The notes beneath the pieces were generated by a model that made no database searches, was not told the origin of the DNA, and was given only the letters and a program-made list of their open reading frames with translations. Positions 9,744-18,343 of a stretch of DNA of 64,000 nucleotides are shown here, in pieces. The stretch spans positions 18,092 through 82,091 of the forward strand of contig JAHHHC010000027.1 of NCBI GenBank assembly GCA_019359515.1, read 5' to 3'. The translations under genes and the position numbers were made by a program. The first letter of the stretch is position 1; every line of letters starts with the position of its first letter. The stretch is from Desmonostoc vinosum HA7617-LM4 (GTDB lineage: Bacteria > Cyanobacteriota > Cyanobacteriia > Cyanobacteriales > Nostocaceae).

Positions 9744-10712
9744 ATGACTGAAAGCCTTGATTTTACTGTAGCTATACCAACTTATAACGGTGCGGGTCGT
9801 TTACCTGAACTATTAGAACGATTGCAAAATCAGATTAATACAGAAAATTTCTCCTGGGAAATTATAGTTGTAGATAACAACAGTACTGATAATACTGCTC
9901 AAGTTGTCCAAGCTTATCAACAAAATTGGCAATGTCCTTATCCTTTAAGGTATTGCTTTGAAGAACAACAAGGAGCAGCTTACGCTCGTAAAAAGGCTGT
10001 TGGAGTTGCTTCAGGTAAATTAATAGGTTTTCTAGATGATGATAACTATCCAGTATCCAATTGGGTAGCCGCAGCTTATGCTTTTGGTCAAAAGTATCCT
10101 CATGCAGGAGCTTATGGTAGCCAAATTCATCCTGAATGGGAAGTAGAACCGCCGGAAAATTTTCAGCGACTCGCCCCATTTTTAGCAATCACAGAAAGAG
10201 GCAATTTACCGCTACTATATGAAGCTAAAAAAAGGTTATTACCTCCTTCTGCCGGACTTGTTGTTAGACAAGAAGCTTGGTTAGCAAGTGTACCAAAACA
10301 GCCTATTTTAACTGGTAGAGCTAATGGTAATATGCTCACAAGCGAAGACTTAGAAATGCTTTCTTACATCCAAAAAGCAGGATGGGAAGTTTGGTATAAC
10401 CCAGAGATGGAAATTTATCACCGAATACCAAAATCTCGTTTACAAAGAGAATATTTGATACCCTTTTTTAGAGGTATTGGACTTAGCCGTTATGTTACTA
10501 GAATGGTAAATGTTAAACCTTTTTATAAACCAGTTGCCTTTTTAGCTTACATCGTTAATGACTTACGTAAAATTACTTTTCATTTACTTAGATATAGGAA
10601 TAAACTAAAAAGCGACTTAGTTGCTGCTTGTGAAATGCAATTATTCTTAAGTAGCTTAATTAGTCCTTTTTATTTGTGGAAAAATGGCTATTTAGAAACT
10701 AATAATAAGTAA
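9744..10712 (+). CDS. hpsE: Hormogonium polysaccharide glycosyltransferase HpsE
   Basis: 322 residues, GT-A fold family 2 glycosyltransferase. Visible motifs are VAIPTYNG near the start, VDNNSTDN (43-50, nucleotide binding) and FLDDDN with the DDD metal site at 98-100. A C-terminal block of aromatic and basic segments (HRIPKSRLQREYL) suggests membrane association. Known HpsE-G are needed to synthesise the hormogonium polysaccharide; sugar specificity is unknown. It is a clear paralogue of the next gene, 15 bases downstream. Naming as HpsE rests on order and similarity. Confidence 0.82.
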   Translation: MTESLDFTVAIPTYNGAGRLPELLERLQNQINTENFSWEIIVVDNNSTDNTAQVVQAYQQNWQCPYPLRYCFEEQQGAAYARKKAVGVASGKLIGFLDDDNYPVSNWVAAAYAFGQKYPHAGAYGSQIHPEWEVEPPENFQRLAPFLAITERGNLPLLYEAKKRLLPPSAGLVVRQEAWLASVPKQPILTGRANGNMLTSEDLEMLSYIQKAGWEVWYNPEMEIYHRIPKSRLQREYLIPFFRGIGLSRYVTRMVNVKPFYKPVAFLAYIVNDLRKITFHLLRYRNKLKSDLVAACEMQLFLSSLISPFYLWKNGYLETNNK

Positions 10713-10727
10713 TTAACATATAAACTT

Positions 10728-11717
10728 ATGAATCAACAAAATATAGATGTTACCTTAGCTATTCCCACGTATAATGGGGCGACTCGTTTACCTACAATTT
10801 TAGATAAAATTTTGGCTCAGACGGGAGTTGAGCATCTAAAGTGGGAAATCGTCATTGTAGATAACAACAGTTCTGATAATACAAAAGAGGTGGTTGAGAG
10901 TTATCAAAAAAATTGCGATCGCAATTTTTCAATCAGATACTTTTTAGAAACCGAACAGGGAGTTGCTTTCGCAAGACTACGTGCAGTACGCGAAGCCAGA
11001 GGCCAGCTAATTGCATTTTTAGATGATGATAATTTACCTGCTCCTGATTGGTTAGCAGAAGCATATAAATTTGGCGAGGAACATCCTCAAGCAGGGAGTT
11101 GGGGTGGTCAAATTCATGGTGATTTTGAAGTAAAACCGCCAGAAGAATTTAAAAGAATTCAAGCTTTTTTAGCAATTAGAGAACATGGGCCAGAACCATA
11201 TATATTTGATGCAGATAATTTAAGACTTCCCGCTGGTGCAGCCCTAGTAGTTCGTAAACAAGCATGGTGTGATCATGTCCCACAAAGACCTGCGTTGATT
11301 GGTAGATTACCTGGTATTTCGGTACAAGGTGGTGATGACTATGAAGCATTACTTCACATACACAATGCTGGTTGGCAAATTTGGTATAATCCCACCATGC
11401 ATACTTACCATCAAATCCCCCATTGGAGATTAGAGAAAGATTATTTATTAACCTTAGCTCGTGGCTATGGCTTGTGTACTTGCCAGTTACGCTTTATTCA
11501 ATCTAAAAATTGGCAAAAACCAATCATATTTGTTAAAACTATCTTAGGTAATTTACGCCGCATATTGGAACATACCATTAAATATCGAAATAATTTAGAT
11601 AATGATCTTATAGCGCTTTTTGAAATAGAATTTTATTGGGGTAGCATGATTAGCCCTTTCTATTACTTAAAGTCTTATTTGAGTAAGGTGAGAACAACTA
11701 ATATAAATCATGATTAA
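10728..11717 (+). CDS. hpsF: Family 2 glycosyltransferase, HpsF position (HpsE paralogue)
   Basis: 329 residues, built like the preceding protein throughout: TLAIPTYNGATRLP, VDNNSSDNT (45-52), FLDDDN with DDD at 99-101, and the C-terminal HQIPHWRLEKDYLL. The pair clearly arose by tandem duplication. Likely role is adding a sugar during hormogonium polysaccharide synthesis at the inner face of the membrane. Its stop overlaps the start of the next gene by eight bases, so translation is probably coupled. The hpsF name follows gene order only. Confidence 0.78.
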   Translation: MNQQNIDVTLAIPTYNGATRLPTILDKILAQTGVEHLKWEIVIVDNNSSDNTKEVVESYQKNCDRNFSIRYFLETEQGVAFARLRAVREARGQLIAFLDDDNLPAPDWLAEAYKFGEEHPQAGSWGGQIHGDFEVKPPEEFKRIQAFLAIREHGPEPYIFDADNLRLPAGAALVVRKQAWCDHVPQRPALIGRLPGISVQGGDDYEALLHIHNAGWQIWYNPTMHTYHQIPHWRLEKDYLLTLARGYGLCTCQLRFIQSKNWQKPIIFVKTILGNLRRILEHTIKYRNNLDNDLIALFEIEFYWGSMISPFYYLKSYLSKVRTTNINHD

Positions 11718-12723
11718 ATTAGACAGGACTGTGCCAACAATTTCTGTAATTATCCCAGCTTATAATAGTGAAAAAACTATTAAAGCCACCATTGAATCTG
11801 TTCTTCAGCAAACCTTTACTAATTTTGAGTTAATTATTATCAATGATGGTTCGCAAGACTTGACATTAGATATCATCTCACAATTTGAAGACACAAGAAT
11901 AAAAGTGTTTTCCTTCGATAATGCAGGTGGCAATGTTAGCCGTAATCGAGGATTAAAATATGCAATTGGAGAGTTTGTCAGTTTTTTAGATGCAGATGAT
12001 ATCTGGACAAATGATAAGCTTGCCAGCCAACTAAAAAGTCTACGAGAAAATCCACATGCAGCTGTTGCATATAGCTGGACTGATTATATTAATGAAAATG
12101 GTCATTTCGTATTTTCAGGTAGACGGACTAATGCATGTGGAGATGTTTATGAAAATTTATTGATATCTAATTTTTTAGAGAATGGTTCCAACCCTTTAAT
12201 TCGTAGAGAAGCTTTAATAGATTTAGGTGGCTTTGATGAATCTCTACTTGCTGCTCAGGATTGGGATATGTGGTTGCGATTAGCCTGCAAGTTCGAGTTT
12301 GTATGCGTACAATCTGTACAAATTCTATATAGAATAAGTGCTAATTCAGTTTCTTCTAATCTTCTTAGACAGGAAACAGCCTGCTTACAGTTGCTGGCAA
12401 GAGCGTATCAAGAAAGACCATCAGCGCTTAAACAAAACTGGAATACAAGTCTTGCTAATTTATATAAATATTTAACTTGTAAAGCATTGCAGAAACCAGT
12501 TAATCGACAAAAAGGTTTAACTGCTGCTAAATTTTTATGGAATTATGTTTTTTATGATTCTACTAGGCTAGAGCGTACAACTTTTACTTTAAAATTGTTA
12601 CTTAAAATTATTGTAATTCTTACCCTCCCTACTCTGCTTTACAGTATCAATAATCAACATGAAAAAAGAAGTCAACATACTGAAACATCGCTGAAAATCT
12701 GGGTAGCTGAAAACAGAACATAA
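11710..12723 (+). CDS. hpsG: Family 2 glycosyltransferase, HpsG position
   Basis: 337 residues. A canonical GT2 fold: SVIIPAYNSEKTI, INDGSQD (44-50) and FLDADD with DAD at 94-96, then WDMWLRLACKF in the acceptor region. A C-terminal hydrophobic stretch (LKLLLKIIVILTLPTLLYSI) may anchor it to the membrane. It is more like ordinary polysaccharide glycosyltransferases than its two neighbours. Its ATG lies inside the end of the preceding gene. Likely third transferase of the hormogonium polysaccharide set. Confidence 0.78.
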   Translation: MIKLDRTVPTISVIIPAYNSEKTIKATIESVLQQTFTNFELIIINDGSQDLTLDIISQFEDTRIKVFSFDNAGGNVSRNRGLKYAIGEFVSFLDADDIWTNDKLASQLKSLRENPHAAVAYSWTDYINENGHFVFSGRRTNACGDVYENLLISNFLENGSNPLIRREALIDLGGFDESLLAAQDWDMWLRLACKFEFVCVQSVQILYRISANSVSSNLLRQETACLQLLARAYQERPSALKQNWNTSLANLYKYLTCKALQKPVNRQKGLTAAKFLWNYVFYDSTRLERTTFTLKLLLKIIVILTLPTLLYSINNQHEKRSQHTETSLKIWVAENRT

Positions 12724-12866
12724 GTTAAAAATTCATAATTAAAGGCATTTATCCTACGGTAAGCAAGCTACAGACGGTAATTGAAATCCAGACTGAAAAT
12801 GATTTTACATATAAACATAAAAATTTTAAGTTCTTAGATTTCTGATAAAAATGGACATTATATAAA

Positions 12867-13424
12867 GTGTATTTACTATGTTTATTTAATGTAAAAAAGA
12901 TTTTTCATAATCGCTCTAATCGTGGTTTCACGCTGGTAGAGACTTTGGTTGTTGTTGTAGCTATTGGTATACTAATTGGTCTAGGGCTACCTAATTGGCT
13001 AGCTTTTGTGGAAACGCGCCGCCTTAATACTGCTCAAAGTGAAATTTACCATGCTATGCGTCAAGCCCAAAGCCAAGCTAAGAAAGAAAAATTGACTTGG
13101 CAAGCTAGCTTTCGTGAACATAATGGAATTGTTCAATGGGCTGTTCACCCTGCTACAGTCAACCCATCTGCTGCTCATTGGAATAAGCTAGACACTAATG
13201 TGCGCTTAGATGAGGAAACAACCTTGCGAGAGTCAGATGGCATTAGGCAAATTCAATTTGATTACAGAGGTAGTGTCAAGCAACCACCGTTAGGACGGGT
13301 AACACTATCTAGTAAATATACTGGTAAGGCTAAGCGTTGCGTTTATATTTCCACAATTCTAGGGGCAATCAGAATGGAGAAGGAGCATAATAGAGCTAAC
13401 AGCAGTGGAGATTATTGCTATTAA
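12867..13424 (+). CDS. Fourth pseudopilin of the hps region, HpsD-like
   Basis: 185 residues from a GTG at 12867; no in-frame ATG precedes the prepilin junction, so the start is uncertain. G20-FTLVE with Glu at +5 and the helix TLVVVVAIGILIGLGLPNW mark a GspH/FimT-type pilin. Central (AKKEKLTWQASF) and C-terminal (KRCVYISTILGAIR) segments match HpsD at 8824, so this is an HpsD paralogue placed after the glycosyltransferases. Probably another minor pilin of the same secretion apparatus. The upstream ribosome binding site is weak. Confidence 0.8.
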   Translation: MYLLCLFNVKKIFHNRSNRGFTLVETLVVVVAIGILIGLGLPNWLAFVETRRLNTAQSEIYHAMRQAQSQAKKEKLTWQASFREHNGIVQWAVHPATVNPSAAHWNKLDTNVRLDEETTLRESDGIRQIQFDYRGSVKQPPLGRVTLSSKYTGKAKRCVYISTILGAIRMEKEHNRANSSGDYCY

Positions 13425-13457
13425 TATATTTGTTAGTTTATTCAAGCAAGGTATTAC

Positions 13458-14090
13458 GTGCTGAAATCACCAACAATTCAGAAACAGCACTTAATTATTT
13501 TTACTCGCTATCCAGAACCAGGGAAAACCAAAACTCGATTGATACCTGTTTTGGGTAATGTTGGCGCTGCTAATCTGCAACAGCAGATGACGGAACATAC
13601 GGTACTTCAGGCTAGGGAATTGCAGAAGGAAACTGCCATATCCCCAGAAGTGCGGTTCGCTGGTGGGAATGTGCAGCTGATGCAAGACTGGTTGGGATTG
13701 GGTTTGGTTTACCAGCCTCAAAGTGGAGGTGATTTAGGCGATCGCATGATCAAATCCCTAGCCGATGCCTTAAAATCTGGTGCAGAATATGTAATTATCA
13801 TTGGCACAGATTGCCCTGAGTTGAACGCTCAAATTCTCGCAACAGCCTTTGAACAACTGCATACTCATGATTTGATCCTTGGCCCTGCAATCGACGGTGG
13901 TTATTACTTAATTGGTTTGCGACAACCAATCGCAGAGTTATTCGCTAACATCGAGTGGGGAACCAATCAAGTATTCCAACAAACTATGGGCATTGCTGAG
14001 AAGCTTAATTTGTTACATTGGGAATTGCCTGTTTTGGCTGATGTTGATCGACCTGAAGATCTACCGATTTGGCAGCCTTTTGCAAAATAA
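13458..14090 (+). CDS. DUF2064 / TIGR04282-type glycosyltransferase-like protein
   Basis: 210 residues from GTG 13458, 33 bases after the pseudopilin gene. The opening LIIFTRYPEPGKTKTRLIP, GGDLGDRM and IIGTDCPELNAQIL with GPAIDGGYYLIGL are the hallmark motifs of the DUF2064 family, a nucleotide-diphospho-sugar transferase-like fold. Some members are linked to arsenosugar synthesis (TIGR04282), but no other arsenic gene is seen here. A soluble cytoplasmic enzyme, possibly recruited to the polysaccharide pathway by position; substrate unknown. Confidence 0.82.
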   Translation: MLKSPTIQKQHLIIFTRYPEPGKTKTRLIPVLGNVGAANLQQQMTEHTVLQARELQKETAISPEVRFAGGNVQLMQDWLGLGLVYQPQSGGDLGDRMIKSLADALKSGAEYVIIIGTDCPELNAQILATAFEQLHTHDLILGPAIDGGYYLIGLRQPIAELFANIEWGTNQVFQQTMGIAEKLNLLHWELPVLADVDRPEDLPIWQPFAK

Positions 14091-14331
14091 TTCATTCTTC
14101 TTCCCCTGTGTTCCAACCTAAGTACGTATCTTAAAATACAAAGTTTTTTCTGAGGACACCGTACATTATAGATGCTACTGTGGTGTAGTTTAAAACCAGA
14201 GTGTAGATAGTCTTAAGTAGTTTACAGTCTGCTTTGTGTTTCCACATAGATAACAGTTACGGTCATGGGAACAATATTCAAGTAACTTTAAATATGACAA
14301 TCACTCTGATTCACAGCCAGATTGGAAAACT

Positions 14332-15222
14332 ATGGTTAATCGTTTCACTTCTGTAAGCGCTGCCTTCACACTCAAGGTAGTTGGAATAATCTGCATTTTG
14401 TTGTTTTTTGCTGACTTTGTGGTTTTTCTGTTGGACTTCAGCCCCACCAATAAACAATCACAAATTGTTTTAGCAACAGCACTAGTTGATCGAGGAATAG
14501 TACCTTTAATCGGACTAGGATTGCTATTTGCTGCATATTGGATTGATAGTGCAGATGCAGTTAGCGATCGCCCACAAGGAGTAGATCTAAGATTTCCAGC
14601 TTTGATCCTATCAAGCGTTTTAGGGTTGATGTTCTTGCTGATATTTCCGTTGCACTTAAACAATGTGCGTCAATTTAGCACTCAAACAGTAACTCAAATT
14701 ACTCAAAGAGCAGATTTGCAAGAAAATCAACTCAAAGCAGAACTAAACCAGGTGTTAACTCAATTGCAGACAACACTGAATACTGAACAAGGAAAAGCTC
14801 AGATAGAGCAGTTCCGAAACCAAGCCAGACCTCAGTTGAAAACCCAGATTAATGACCTGCTAAAAGATGAAAAGAAATATAAGCAAGCACTTGATAACCC
14901 TCAAGTTGCTCCTGAGTTGAAAGAACTACTCAAGAAAGTGAAAGCAGCTCCCCAGGAACTTGACAAAGAACTTGACAAATTAATCGCGCAGGTAACAGAT
15001 CCTCAAGGACGTGCGACTCAAAAAGCAAATCAACAATTGAATCTAATTCGCACTCAAAAGGAAGCAGATGAAAAACAAGCTAAAGATGGTGCTTGGAAAT
15101 CAGGACTGCGAATTGGTATTAGCAGTTTGCTATTGTCCATCGGTTACATCGTCATCGGTTGGATAGGATTGAGAGGTATGGGTGCTTTACAAAGTGGTAC
15201 ACGTAAAGCAACCGCACGTTAA
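14332..15222 (+). CDS. HpsJ-like membrane protein with coiled coil
   Basis: 296 residues. Two N-terminal membrane segments (residues about 12-35 and 54-70) are followed by a third near 90-110, then a long charged, Gln/Lys-rich helical region (about 120-255), then a last membrane segment near 265-285. The N-terminal segments and the C-terminal KDGAWKSGLRIGISSLLLS agree with the HpsJ family as I remember it, known from Nostoc hormogonium work. Position behind the hps genes supports this, but the name is not certain enough for a symbol. It probably sits in the cytoplasmic membrane. Confidence 0.68.
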   Translation: MVNRFTSVSAAFTLKVVGIICILLFFADFVVFLLDFSPTNKQSQIVLATALVDRGIVPLIGLGLLFAAYWIDSADAVSDRPQGVDLRFPALILSSVLGLMFLLIFPLHLNNVRQFSTQTVTQITQRADLQENQLKAELNQVLTQLQTTLNTEQGKAQIEQFRNQARPQLKTQINDLLKDEKKYKQALDNPQVAPELKELLKKVKAAPQELDKELDKLIAQVTDPQGRATQKANQQLNLIRTQKEADEKQAKDGAWKSGLRIGISSLLLSIGYIVIGWIGLRGMGALQSGTRKATAR

Positions 15223-15298
15223 TGCAATATTAATCAGGCAGTAGGATGCATCTAACAATTGTTAACGGCTCATACTGCCACACTTTGTCATAGAAAGT

Positions 15299-15326
15299 GG
15301 GGAGTGGGGAGTAGGAAGTAGGAAGT
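15299..15326 (+). repeat. Four heptamers directly in front of a start codon
   Basis: GGGGAGT twice (15299-15312) then AGGAAGT twice (15313-15326) end three bases before the ATG at 15330. The AGGA inside the last units is the only Shine-Dalgarno-like sequence for that gene, so the repeat appears to supply the ribosome binding site. Confidence 0.75.
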
Positions 15327-15329
15327 AGA

Positions 15330-16205
15330 ATGTTTTCAATTTATATACTGACATATAACGAAGAATTAGATATAGCTGCTTGTATTGAATCGGCGATGCT
15401 ATCAGATGACATTATTGTTGTGGATTCATGTAGTAGCGATCGCACTATAGAAATCGCTAACCAATATCCCATCCGCGTTGTCCAACATGCTTTTGAGAGT
15501 CACGGACGCCAACGCACGTGGATGTTAGAATCTATCCCCCCAAAGCATGAATGGGTATATATTCTTGAAGCCGATGAGCGCATGACACCAGAACTATTTG
15601 CTGAATGTCAACAGGCGATGCAGAACTCAGACTACATCGGTTATTACGTCGCCGAACGCGTGATGTTCATGAATAGTTGGATTCGCTACAGCACTCAATA
15701 TCCCCGTTATCAAATGCGGCTTTTTCGCCATGGTAAAGTATGGTTTACCGACTACGGGCATACTGAGCGAGAAGTTTGTAACGGTACAACCAGCTTTTTA
15801 ACAGAAACTTATCCTCATTACACTTGCAGTAAAGGCTTGAGCCGCTGGATTGATAAGCATAACCGTTACTCTACAGATGAAGCGAAAGAAACATTATATC
15901 AGTTAGAGCAAGGAAAAGTTAATTGGCTAGATTTATTCTTTGGCAAGTCGGAAGTTGAAAAACGACGCGCTTTAAAAGATTTGTCTTTGCGCTTACCTGC
16001 TAGACCCTTTCTTCGCTTTTTATATATGTATTTTCTCTTGGGTGGCTGTTTGGACGGACGCGCCGGTTTCGCTTGGTGTACATTGCAGGCATTCTATGAG
16101 TATCTAATTTTGCTGAAAGTCTGGGAAATGCAGCATCTACCCAAACCTATACTCAAATGGGGAGTTGGGAGTGGCACTTCGACTTTGCTCAGTGATCGGG
16201 AGTAG
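15330..16205 (+). CDS. Family 2 glycosyltransferase (KdtX/WaaE-like)
   Basis: 291 residues. SIYILTYNEELDIAACIES, VVDSCSSDRT (31-40) and ILEADERM (79-85, in the place of the DxD metal motif) identify a GT2 enzyme of the type that modifies lipopolysaccharide cores or extracellular polysaccharide. The segment RFLYMYFLLGGCLDGRAGF is a typical C-terminal membrane-associated part. The last dozen or so residues (GVGSGTSTLLSDRE) are encoded by heptamer-like and CTTCGACT repeat DNA and are unlikely to be ancestral. Probably joins the neighbouring polysaccharide genes in function. Confidence 0.82.
   Translation: MFSIYILTYNEELDIAACIESAMLSDDIIVVDSCSSDRTIEIANQYPIRVVQHAFESHGRQRTWMLESIPPKHEWVYILEADERMTPELFAECQQAMQNSDYIGYYVAERVMFMNSWIRYSTQYPRYQMRLFRHGKVWFTDYGHTEREVCNGTTSFLTETYPHYTCSKGLSRWIDKHNRYSTDEAKETLYQLEQGKVNWLDLFFGKSEVEKRRALKDLSLRLPARPFLRFLYMYFLLGGCLDGRAGFAWCTLQAFYEYLILLKVWEMQHLPKPILKWGVGSGTSTLLSDRE
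16159..16194 (+). repeat. Repeat DNA forming the 3' end of a glycosyltransferase gene
   Basis: GGGGAGT and GGGAGT units at 16159-16172 run into CTTCGACTTTGCTCAG at 16177-16192, all inside the reading frame just before the stop at 16203. Confidence 0.65.
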
Positions 16206-16771
16206 GGGAAGAGGAATTTTTATGCTCTGGTTGTGGGTTTTGTTTATAGGGGTCTAGCTGAGAAAAATTTGGGCACTGCTAGGCGATCGCAAAATTAGCT
16301 GTTGTATGGAATTTAGGGGATGGGCATCTTGCCTATCCCTTCAATTTTTAATTTTTCTTCCCAATTCCCTATTCCCCCTTCCATAAATTAATATTTTTAA
16401 CAGAGCTTTTTCATAAAAGTAGTTCTGCTGATATGTTAAGCCCTTCACCAAATAAAACAACTTCTCAGTTTGACTAGTCGTGCTTTCACAATTACGAGCA
16501 GCTGTTGATTGAGCGCGGTAGGATCAGTAATAACTAAGAGGCTTGCAACAATCATTTACAAGTCTTACAAAGAAAAGTAACGCCCTGGAAAACTAACCAG
16601 CTATTAGCTGGTCGTAACATGCGTATATGTACGTCTAAGGAAACATAGCTGGATTTCCAGTAAAAGCACATAATTTGGGTGGCAACAACCAGGTTGCTTA
16701 CTTTATTGAAAAATGACTTACGGCATCTTCTACCTGAAGTAGTGTTTTCCCGATTTGATGGATTGGCTGGT
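16206..16771. other. Intergenic region and leader of the DUF502-nusB-ftsY block
   Basis: No gene is supported. An imperfect hairpin GGGATGGGC...GCCTATCCC lies at about 16316-16340. Further on, ACCAGC (16596-16601) pairs with GCTGGT (16607-16612) around a 5-base loop in the probable leader of the next gene. Either could be a structured untranslated region; I recognise no known riboswitch. Confidence 0.4.
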
Positions 16772-17536
16772 ATGAATACTGATAGTAAAAGTTCCTCTAG
16801 CTTAAAAAAGGAGAATCAGAGCTTGGTAATTGATCGCCTGAAACAGGACTTAAAAAATGACCTGATTGCTGGTTTGTTGGTAGTTATTCCCCTAGCAACT
16901 ACCATCTGGCTGACGATTACCATTGCTAACTGGGTAATTAATTTTCTGACTCAAATTCCCAAACAACTGAATCCCTTTGATGGGATGCATCCCATTATAG
17001 TAAATATACTGAATTTATTAGTAGGACTAGCTGTACCACTACTAAGTATTCTGGTAATTGGCTTGATGGCTAGGAATATTGCTGGGCGGTGGTTACTAGA
17101 TTTGGGTGAGCGGCTATTACAGGCGATTCCTCTGGCAGGACAAGTATATAAAACTCTCAAGCAGCTTTTAGAGACATTACTTAAAGACTCTAATGGTAGG
17201 TTTCGCCGTGTAGTTTTGGTAGAGTACCCCCGTAGAGGAATTTGGGCGATCGCTTTTGTGACTGGTGCAATTAGTACTGAGATTCAAGCCCAGATACCTC
17301 ACGCGATGCTGAGTGTTTTTATTCCCACCACCCCAAACCCCGCTACTGGATGGTATGCGGTAGTTCCAGAGGATGAGGTAGTAAACCTCTCAATGTCGAT
17401 TGAAGACGCTTTTAAAATCATCGTCTCTGGTGGCATTGTCGCCCCCAATACACCCCTGGTTTTTCCTAAAGAGTGCAACCTGGAAGTGAAACACGACCAG
17501 ACAAGCCAGCATATCATCCCTGTTGAAGAAACTTAA
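16772..17536 (+). CDS. DUF502 membrane protein
   Basis: 254 residues from the ATG at 16772. An upstream GTG at 16679 would add 31 residues, but the homologous part begins near MNTDSKSSSSLKKENQ. Two membrane helices are clear: GLLVVIPLATTIWLTITIAN and ILNLLVGLAVPLLSILVIGL. The C-terminal half (VLVEYPRRGIWAIAFVTG, VFIPTTPNPATGWYAVVP) is the DUF502 signature. The molecular role of this widespread family is not established. It heads a block with nusB and ftsY. Confidence 0.85.
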   Translation: MNTDSKSSSSLKKENQSLVIDRLKQDLKNDLIAGLLVVIPLATTIWLTITIANWVINFLTQIPKQLNPFDGMHPIIVNILNLLVGLAVPLLSILVIGLMARNIAGRWLLDLGERLLQAIPLAGQVYKTLKQLLETLLKDSNGRFRRVVLVEYPRRGIWAIAFVTGAISTEIQAQIPHAMLSVFIPTTPNPATGWYAVVPEDEVVNLSMSIEDAFKIIVSGGIVAPNTPLVFPKECNLEVKHDQTSQHIIPVEET

Positions 17537-17658
17537 AGCTAATGAGCAAAGTCAGCAGCAAGTAGATGATCTACTTGTTTGATTGTGTCAAAATTGATAA
17601 GCTTCTAAGTCCGCTGCTGTTAGTTAATCAGTTTTCTCTAAGTCACCCCCTCACTTTT

Positions 17659-18300
17659 ATGCAACCCCGTAAACCCCAGCAAATTGCCCGCGAGTTGGCG
17701 CTTTTAAGCCTGAGCCAACTGCCAGTCAACCCCAAAAAATTAGACCAACTGCAAGATGATCAACTAGTATCCAAACTAGTACTAGGAGCAGTACGTACTC
17801 TGACCTCAGAAGTCCAAGACACCCTAGATAATGCCGCAGGTGAGCTGCAACGTAGTAACGATCGCCTCCTAAGTAGCCAAACTCGTGCTTCCGATATCAA
17901 TAGTGCAAGAACAATGCTCAAAGAAGCGATCGAATGCACTCAAACAGCAATCAATAAGCTAGGTACAGCAATTGAGTTTCCAGAATTGATTCAGCTTGCT
18001 AATCAAGACAAGGGAGTTCGCAATTACGCCAAAGAGATTGTAATTACAGTTAATGAAAATCGTCATGTTATAGATGAACTGATTTCCACCGCCTTAGTCG
18101 ATTGGCAAGTAACTCGTCTGGCCCAAATCGACCGGGATATCCTGCAAATCGCTGTAGCAGAAATGAAATTTTTAGGTGTTCCAGATAGCATCGCCATTAA
18201 CGAAGCAGTGGAACTCGCCAAACGCTACAGTGGAGATGAAGGTCATCGATTTATTAATGGTGTTCTGCGTCGAGTTACAGAACAGAAAAAAACTGCATAG
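17659..18300 (+). CDS. nusB: Transcription antitermination factor NusB
   Basis: 213 residues from ATG 17659 ([20 protein letters not shown]), preferred over an upstream ATG at 17566 because family similarity begins here. The C-terminal NusB domain shows [21 protein letters not shown] and [18 protein letters not shown] followed by FINGVLRR, all diagnostic. NusB with NusE binds boxA RNA and supports antitermination of rRNA operons. The central insert between the N-terminal helix and the core makes it longer than the E. coli protein, as in other cyanobacteria. It lies 43 bases before ftsY. Confidence 0.93.
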   Translation: MQPRKPQQIARELALLSLSQLPVNPKKLDQLQDDQLVSKLVLGAVRTLTSEVQDTLDNAAGELQRSNDRLLSSQTRASDINSARTMLKEAIECTQTAINKLGTAIEFPELIQLANQDKGVRNYAKEIVITVNENRHVIDELISTALVDWQVTRLAQIDRDILQIAVAEMKFLGVPDSIAINEAVELAKRYSGDEGHRFINGVLRRVTEQKKTA

Positions 18301-18343
18301 TGTTTTATTCTCATAATTTGCATAACAACTGAGTACTGCTGCA

